In this document: piece after piece, positions 6,716 to 10,115 of the stretch
Layout: every line of letters begins with the position of its first letter
Numbering within the stretch: the first letter of the stretch is position 1
NCBI GenBank assembly: GCA_019695455.1
Contig: JAEUAC010000185.1
Coordinates: forward strand, 1 to 10,115
Direction: 5' to 3'
Source of the DNA: Methylorubrum extorquens
GTDB taxonomy: Bacteria > Pseudomonadota > Alphaproteobacteria > Rhizobiales > Beijerinckiaceae
DNA: 10,115 bases
Program-made: the position numbers and the translations under genes
The notes under the pieces: model-generated
The model's database searches: none
What the model was told of the DNA's origin: nothing
What the model saw: the letters and a program-made list of their open reading frames with translations, nothing else

Positions 6716-7381
6716 TCAGCCGTGGCGCAGGCGCTTGTTGAGGCGCCGCGAGAGGTGGTCGCCCGTGCTCTGGACGAGCTGGACGAGGACGATCAGCACG
6801 ACGACCACGACCGCCATCACGTCCGGCATGAAGCGCTGGTAGCCGTAGCGGATGCCGAGGTCGCCGAGGCCGCCGCCGCCGACGGCCCCGACCATGGCCG
6901 AGAAGCCGAGGAGGCTGACGATCGCGAGCGTCAGCGACAGGACGATCGCGGGCAGCGCCTCGGGCACGAGGACCTTCGCGACGATCTGGAGGGGCGAGGC
7001 GCCCATGGCGCGCGCGGCCTCCACCAGCCCCTGGTCGACCTCCCGGATCGATCCCTCGACCAGGCGGGCGATGAAGGGCATCGCCGCGATGGTGAGGGGC
7101 ACGATGGCGGCCTTGGTGCCGATGGAGGTGCCGACGAGGAGCCGCGTGAAGGGGATGATCGCGACCACGAGGATGATGAAGGGCGTCGAGCGGGTGGCGT
7201 TCACGAGGAAGCCGAGGACCCGGTTGAGGGCGGGGGCCGCGAACAGCTCGCCGCGCCCGCTGGTCGCCAGGAAGATCCCGAGCGGCAGGCCGAGGAGCGT
7301 CGCGAGGGAGGCCGCGACGGCCACCATCCACAGCGTGTCGAGCGTCGCGTCGAGGACGAGGCGCAGGATCTCAGGCGACAT
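6716..7381 (-). CDS. metI: Methionine-type ABC transporter permease
   Basis: 221 residues, the usual MetI length. It is an inner-membrane permease of the BPD_transp_1 type that forms the homodimeric channel for methionine uptake. Five hydrophobic segments are visible, around residues 16-38, 55-80, 88-108, 145-168 and 185-206. The cytoplasmic coupling (EAA) loop is EAARAMGASPLQIVAKVLVP at 121-140, which docks on the MetN ATPase. The sequence FSAMVGAVGGGGLGDLGIRYGYQRF (160-184, typical of MetI) is seen as FSAMVGAVGGGGLGD then GIRYGYQRF. The start codon at 7381 lies inside the 3' end of metN: the two genes overlap by 11 bases, so their translation is probably coupled. metQ follows 53 bp downstream. 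All parts of a complete importer are present and none looks broken. Confidence 0.95.
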   Translation of the reverse strand: MSPEILRLVLDATLDTLWMVAVAASLATLLGLPLGIFLATSGRGELFAAPALNRVLGFLVNATRSTPFIILVVAIIPFTRLLVGTSIGTKAAIVPLTIAAMPFIARLVEGSIREVDQGLVEAARAMGASPLQIVAKVLVPEALPAIVLSLTLAIVSLLGFSAMVGAVGGGGLGDLGIRYGYQRFMPDVMAVVVVVLIVLVQLVQSTGDHLSRRLNKRLRHG

Positions 7382-8477
7382 GGCCGATCACCTCCGTGTC
7401 GAGGGCGCGGGCCGCCAGGAACGCGAGGGCGGCGTCCAGCGTGGCGGGCTCGTTCGGCAGGCTCACGACCAGCGTGCCGAAGGGGCGGCCCGCGATCTCG
7501 TCCACCGAGCCGGACAGGATGTTGAGGTCGAGCCCGAGCTCCCGCGACAGTTCGGAGAGGATCGGGTCCGTCGCGTGCGGGCCGCGGAAGAGGATGCGCA
7601 GGGCGACCGCGCCGCCCGGGACCGGCTCCGGCCGCAGACGCTCCCGGAGATAGGGCGGCAGGGCGTGGCCGGTCTCGGTCGACAGGAAGGAGCGCGTCGT
7701 CGGGTGCCTCGGGCGCGTGAACACGTCGAACACGTCGCCGTGCTCGACGATGCGGCCGTCCTCGATGACGGCCACCTCGCGGGCGACGGCCCGGATCACG
7801 GACATCTCGTGCGTGATGAGGAGGATGGTGAGGCCGAGATCGCGGTTGATCGAGGCCAGGAGGTCGAGGATCGACCGGGTCGTCTCGGGATCGAGCGCGG
7901 AGGTCGCCTCGTCCGAGAGCAGCACCGTCGGGCGCGTGGCGAGGGCGCGGGCGATGCCGACCCGCTGCTTCTGCCCGCCCGACAGCTCCACCGGATAGCG
8001 GCCGCGCTTGTCGGCCAGGCCCACGAGATCGAGCAGCGGGTCCACGCGCCTGCGGATCTCGTCCCGGCCGAGCCCCGCGATCTCGAGCGGCAGCGCCACG
8101 TTGTCGTAGGCGGTGCGCGACGAGAGCAGGTTGAAGTGCTGGAACACCATGCCGACCCGCCGCCGCACGTCGCGCAGGCCGCGCTCGTCGAGGGACGACA
8201 CCTCCGTCCCGTCCACGACGACCCGGCCGCTGGTCGGCCGGTCGAGCCCGTTCACGAGCCGGATCAGCGTCGACTTGCCGGCGCCGCTCCGCCCGATGAC
8301 GCCGAGCACGGAGCCGGACGGAACGGCCAGGTCGATCCCCGACAGCGCCCGGACCGCGGCCGCGCCCCGGCCGCGGGCCGCGAAGGTCTTCGAGACCGCC
8401 TCGAAGCGGATCGCCGCCGCCTCGGACGGCAGCGGCGTGGCGCCGACGAGTGCGGTCGGCCGGATGGACAGGGTCAT
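7371..8477 (-). CDS. metN: Methionine-type ABC transporter ATP-binding protein with C-terminal NIL domain
   Basis: 368 residues; the cytoplasmic ATPase that powers methionine uptake with MetI and MetQ. Nucleotide-binding motifs are all intact: Walker A GRSGAGKST (62-70), Q-loop Q113 in MVFQHFNLL, signature LSGGQKQRVGIARAL (165-179), Walker B VLLSDEATSALD (185-196) and switch H223 in ITHEM. Residues about 290-365 form a NIL domain, including LSRELGLDLNILSGSVDEI (310-328), which in E. coli binds methionine and shuts the transporter down when the pool is full (trans-inhibition). The protein is about 25 residues longer than E. coli MetN because of an N-terminal extension before IRFEAVSKTF; ATG 8477 is the first ATG of the frame, and a TTG at 8552 would lengthen it further. 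No clear Shine-Dalgarno is visible. First gene of metNIQ, with a 20-bp palindrome 80 bp upstream. Confidence 0.95.
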   Translation of the reverse strand: MTLSIRPTALVGATPLPSEAAAIRFEAVSKTFAARGRGAAAVRALSGIDLAVPSGSVLGVIGRSGAGKSTLIRLVNGLDRPTSGRVVVDGTEVSSLDERGLRDVRRRVGMVFQHFNLLSSRTAYDNVALPLEIAGLGRDEIRRRVDPLLDLVGLADKRGRYPVELSGGQKQRVGIARALATRPTVLLSDEATSALDPETTRSILDLLASINRDLGLTILLITHEMSVIRAVAREVAVIEDGRIVEHGDVFDVFTRPRHPTTRSFLSTETGHALPPYLRERLRPEPVPGGAVALRILFRGPHATDPILSELSRELGLDLNILSGSVDEIAGRPFGTLVVSLPNEPATLDAALAFLAARALDTEVIGHVA

Positions 8478-8556
8478 GGAAGGTGCGGCCGAACGCTCGA
8501 CGTGGACTGAAATAACGGACGCGTTCGTCGCACGATCGCCGAGATAGCGCAATGGA

Positions 8557-8576
8557 TCGTTCTTTTAAAAGAACGA
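8557..8576. promoter_or_regulatory. Perfect 20-bp palindrome upstream of metN, candidate operator
   Basis: TCGTTCTTTTAAAAGAACGA is a perfect inverted repeat of 10+10 bases with an AT core, standing out in DNA this GC-rich. It lies 80 bases before the metN start codon and 48 bases beyond the CCA end of tRNA-Leu. On the - strand a -10-like CTATCT follows about 10 bases after it, so the palindrome would overlap a possible -35 region, as a repressor site would. I cannot name the regulator; a sulfur or methionine-responsive one is inferred from position. As an RNA it could fold as an 8-bp stem with loop TTAA, but no T-run follows in the direction of tRNA transcription, so a terminator is less likely. 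Confidence 0.6.
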
Positions 8577-8624
8577 CCGTGCGGGGATGATCGCTCTCGT
8601 CGGCTGGGGCGGCGGCCGGGCGGA

Positions 8625-8711
8625 TGGTGCGGGCGGCGGGGGTCGAACCCGCACGGGCTCGCGCCCGAGGGATTTTAAGTCCCTTGCGTCTACCGGTTTC
8701 GCCACGCCCGC
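8625..8711 (-). tRNA. tRNA-Leu (anticodon UAA)
   Basis: On the - strand the sequence folds into a complete class II tRNA. The acceptor stem is GCGGGCG with CGCCCGC (7 perfect pairs), followed by discriminator A (8628) and an encoded CCA (8625-8627). The anticodon stem is AGGGA/TCCCT with loop CTTAAAA, giving anticodon UAA (8675-8677), which reads UUA and UUG leucine codons. The long variable arm (GGGC/GCCC, loop GCGA) is typical of tRNA-Leu. The T arm is GCGGG/CCCGC with loop TTCGACC. UUA is very rare in such a genome. The gene stands alone with no adjacent integrase or repeated 3' end, so there is no sign that it serves as an attachment site. Confidence 0.97.
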
Positions 8712-8862
8712 GACCGGCCCGGATGGCGGGCCTCGGGGGTCGGTAGCCGAGGGCGGCGGCGAAATCCACCGTCGCGCGGCGCCGCGCCCGTGCGGAGCGG
8801 AACCCGGGCGGCGTCCCGCCATTTCACGGGCGCCGCTTTCGCCCCGCCGCCGGAGCCCGACG

Positions 8863-9429
8863 ATGACCGCGCCGCTGCCGCCTTCCGCCTTCGCCCATCC
8901 GGCCGTGCTCCTCTCGGGCCCGGTCGACTACGCCATGTACCGGGACTTCCGCGGCCAGTTCGAGAGCGTGGCCTGCGAGGGCGTGGTCTCGGTCGAGCTC
9001 ACGACGCTCGGGGGCGATCCCGAGGTCGCCCGCATGATGGGCGAGGACATCCGCTTCCGGACCGACATGCACCCGGATTGCCGGTTCGTGTTCCTCGGCA
9101 AGGCGGCGATCTACTCGGCCGGCACCACCTTCATGAGCTTCTTCGCGCGCGGGAACCGCTACCTGACGCGCGGCACGCGCCTCATGGTGCACGAGCGCAA
9201 GATGCAGAAGGACCTGCGGATCGAGGGGCCGCTCACGACCTGCATCGCGCCCATCAAGGCCGCGCTGCACGAGATCGAATGCTCGATCGCCATCCAGAAC
9301 GAGGGCTTCGAGAACCTGATCCGCGGCTCGAAGGTGACCATGGAGGAGGTGCTCCGGCGCGCGCCGGAGAACTGGTACATCGAGGCCGAGGAGGCGCGCT
9401 CGCTCGGGCTGATCGAAGGCGTGATCTGA
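8863..9429 (+). CDS. ClpP-like serine peptidase with Asn at the catalytic Asp position
   Basis: 188 residues of the ClpP/crotonase fold. ATG 8863 is supported by GGAG at 8852-8855, 7 bases away. The nucleophile is probably S85 in GKAAIYSAGTTF (79-90), and H110 in RLMVHERK follows 25 residues later, the same spacing as S97-H122 in E. coli ClpP. The segment TTLGGDPEVARMMGEDIRF (47-65) replaces the usual INSPGG oxyanion/helix region. The C-terminal part VTMEEVLRRAPENWYIEAEE (158-177) aligns without gaps to the ClpP stretch containing the third triad residue, and there N170 replaces Asp. The H-to-third-residue distance is 60 against 49, so a helical insertion of about 11 residues lies between. 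It lacks the ClpP propeptide and is not next to clpX or clpA. It is probably an accessory ClpP-family protein; activity, partners and targets are unknown. Confidence 0.85.
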   Translation: MTAPLPPSAFAHPAVLLSGPVDYAMYRDFRGQFESVACEGVVSVELTTLGGDPEVARMMGEDIRFRTDMHPDCRFVFLGKAAIYSAGTTFMSFFARGNRYLTRGTRLMVHERKMQKDLRIEGPLTTCIAPIKAALHEIECSIAIQNEGFENLIRGSKVTMEEVLRRAPENWYIEAEEARSLGLIEGVI

Positions 9430-9433
9430 GCGC

Positions 9434-9619
9434 TCAGGCGGCCGGCCGGCGGGCGCGGTCCGGGCCGTCCGGGTCGCGGCCGAAGAAGACGCGGTTCAGG
9501 TCGGATTCGCGCAGCGCGATGGCGGCCAGCGCCGAGCGGTCGGCCCGCCGCAGGGCCTCGTTCCGCATCGCCTCGAGCCGCCGCATGGCGCTCGCGTATT
9601 CGGTGGGCGTGATGTGCAT
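9434..9619 (-). CDS. Small uncharacterised protein, 61 residues
   Basis: I do not recognise a family. The start at 9619 is chosen because GAGGAG lies just upstream (9624-9629 on the complement), the best ribosome site in this part of the window; a longer version from 9691 has none. The protein begins MHITPTEYASAMRRLEAMRN and is mainly helical and charged through about residue 42 (Ala, Arg, Glu rich), then FFGRDPDGPDRARRPAA, a polar basic tail likely to be disordered. No signal peptide, membrane segment or Cys is present. It runs convergently into the ClpP-like gene with only 4 bases between the stop codons and no terminator-like hairpin there. A coiled-coil or adaptor-like role would be a guess. 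It could be spurious, but the ribosome site and the polar composition argue for a real gene. Confidence 0.62.
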   Translation of the reverse strand: MHITPTEYASAMRRLEAMRNEALRRADRSALAAIALRESDLNRVFFGRDPDGPDRARRPAA

Positions 9620-9623
9620 GGGT

Positions 9624-9629
9624 CTCCTC
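9624..9629 (-). promoter_or_regulatory. Shine-Dalgarno that decides the start of the 61-residue gene
   Basis: The - strand reads GAGGAG followed by ACCC and then the ATG whose last base on this strand is 9617. The spacing of 4 bases is short but workable. It supports the ATG at 9619 over the upstream ATG at 9691. Confidence 0.6.
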
Positions 9630-9742
9630 GCCGGACGGTGCAGGCGACGGAGGGGAGCTTGGTCGATTCCCGTGACGGCATCGCGGCGCATGCGTGACGA
9701 TGGGGCGGCATCCCGGCCGGCATCGTGTCGCGGCGGGTCGCC

Positions 9743-10115
9743 TCAGAGGGGCCAGCCCAGGCGGCGTGCCACGGCGAGCGCCGTCTCGGCCCGGGACGGG
9801 GCGCCGTCGCGGGCGGCGCGGGCGGCCGCGTAGGCGTCGATCGCGATCCGGTCGGAGGGGATGCGGCGCAGGAAGCGCTCGGCGATCTCGTGGATCACGA
9901 CGTCGGGCTTCACGCGCGCCACGTAGTCCCAGTCGATCGAGGCCGACCAGACCGAGTGCAGCTCGCTCACGCATTCGGCCAGCATGACGCCGAGCGTGTA
10001 GCCCTCCTCGGCCGCGTAGGAATCGCCGAACAGGACCACGCGGAGCGGCGCGGCCTCGGGCGAGGCGTTCGCGTAGACGAGCCGGGAGCCGACATGCAGC
10101 CCGGGATTGTGGCCG
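9743..10115 (-). CDS. SGNH-hydrolase-like protein, AlgX/AlgJ-type (5' end outside the window)
   Basis: The last 123 codons are visible; the frame is open to the window edge, so the gene begins beyond 10115. The visible start reads GHNPGLHVGSRLVYANASPE. The SGNH block I follows as VVLFGDSYAAEEGYTL, with the Ser of GDSY as the likely nucleophile, and then a helix (LGVMLAECVSEL), a segment DWDYVARVKPDVVIHEIAERFL, and a charged C-terminal helix ending ARRLGWPL. The pattern GDS-Y plus PD-[VI]-[VI]-x-E-x-x-E-R resembles the C-terminal half of AlgX/AlgJ-like (DHHW/SGNH) acetyltransferase-type domains, which acetylate exopolysaccharide. The catalytic Asp-His pair, expected upstream in AlgX relatives, is not in view, so activity cannot be judged. 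GTG 10039 is internal to the gene. Substrate and whether an export locus lies further on are unknown. Confidence 0.75.
   Translation of the reverse strand, partial: GHNPGLHVGSRLVYANASPEAAPLRVVLFGDSYAAEEGYTLGVMLAECVSELHSVWSASIDWDYVARVKPDVVIHEIAERFLRRIPSDRIAIDAYAAARAARDGAPSRAETALAVARRLGWPL

Noticed and set aside
8557..8576. LexA box or intrinsic terminator of tRNA-Leu
   Set aside because: Alphaproteobacterial LexA sites are direct GTTC-N7-GTTC repeats, whereas this is an inverted repeat with an 8-base centre. As a terminator it lacks a following T-run in the tRNA direction.
8478..8624. SAM or other riboswitch before metN
   Set aside because: I see no SAM-II-like conserved core or pseudoknot pattern and no expression-platform hairpin next to the start; the palindrome explains the obvious structure better. 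A covariance-model search would be decisive.
8625..8711. tRNA-Leu as an integration site for a mobile element
   Set aside because: No integrase, no duplicated tRNA 3' end and no shift in composition on either side in this window.
8774..8787. 14-bp palindrome GCGCGGCGCCGCGC upstream of the ClpP-like gene
   Set aside because: It consists only of G and C in a GC-saturated gap, where such palindromes are common by chance, and no promoter elements flank it.

Overview
The window is very GC-rich and densely coded. The composition, the gene families (periplasmic L,D-transpeptidase, MltB-type transglycosylase, MetNIQ, an AlgX-like SGNH protein) and the strong third-position GC bias suggest an alphaproteobacterium of the Hyphomicrobiales, perhaps Methylobacterium-like. 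That placement is an inference from style, not from a marker gene. I see no phage, transposon, CRISPR or integrase sequence, and no gene-free stretch over 300 bases; the longest gap is about 180 bases.

Layout. Positions 1-54 hold the last codons of an unidentified + strand gene. From 177 to 4869 there are five + strand genes: a secreted lytic murein transglycosylase, an aldose 1-epimerase-family protein 5 bp behind it, a PLP-dependent threonine/serine dehydratase, a classical short-chain dehydrogenase with an N-terminal extension, and an exported protein of unknown function built from two similar beta-rich halves. Two GC-rich hairpins (4908-4960) sit where this block meets - strand genes. The - strand block, read from 8711 down to 4969, is tRNA-Leu(UAA), then metN-metI-metQ (a methionine-type ABC importer), then a secreted L,D-transpeptidase. 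From 8863 a + strand ClpP-like peptidase runs convergently into a 61-residue - strand small gene, followed by the C-terminal part of an SGNH/AlgX-like protein that leaves the window on the - strand.

How the genes relate. metNIQ is the only clear multi-gene system: ATPase, permease and binding protein, with a perfect 20-bp AT-centred palindrome upstream that is a good operator candidate. The transglycosylase and the L,D-transpeptidase both act on peptidoglycan but lie on opposite strands in separate transcription units. The epimerase, dehydratase and SDR are housekeeping-type metabolic enzymes without an evident shared pathway.

This is mostly an ordinary chromosomal core region, and I found no convincing novel multi-gene system. 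The items most worth checking are the ClpP-like protein whose catalytic Asp position reads Asn, the palindrome before metN, the two-repeat exported protein with a strong leader hairpin, and the 61-residue small protein.
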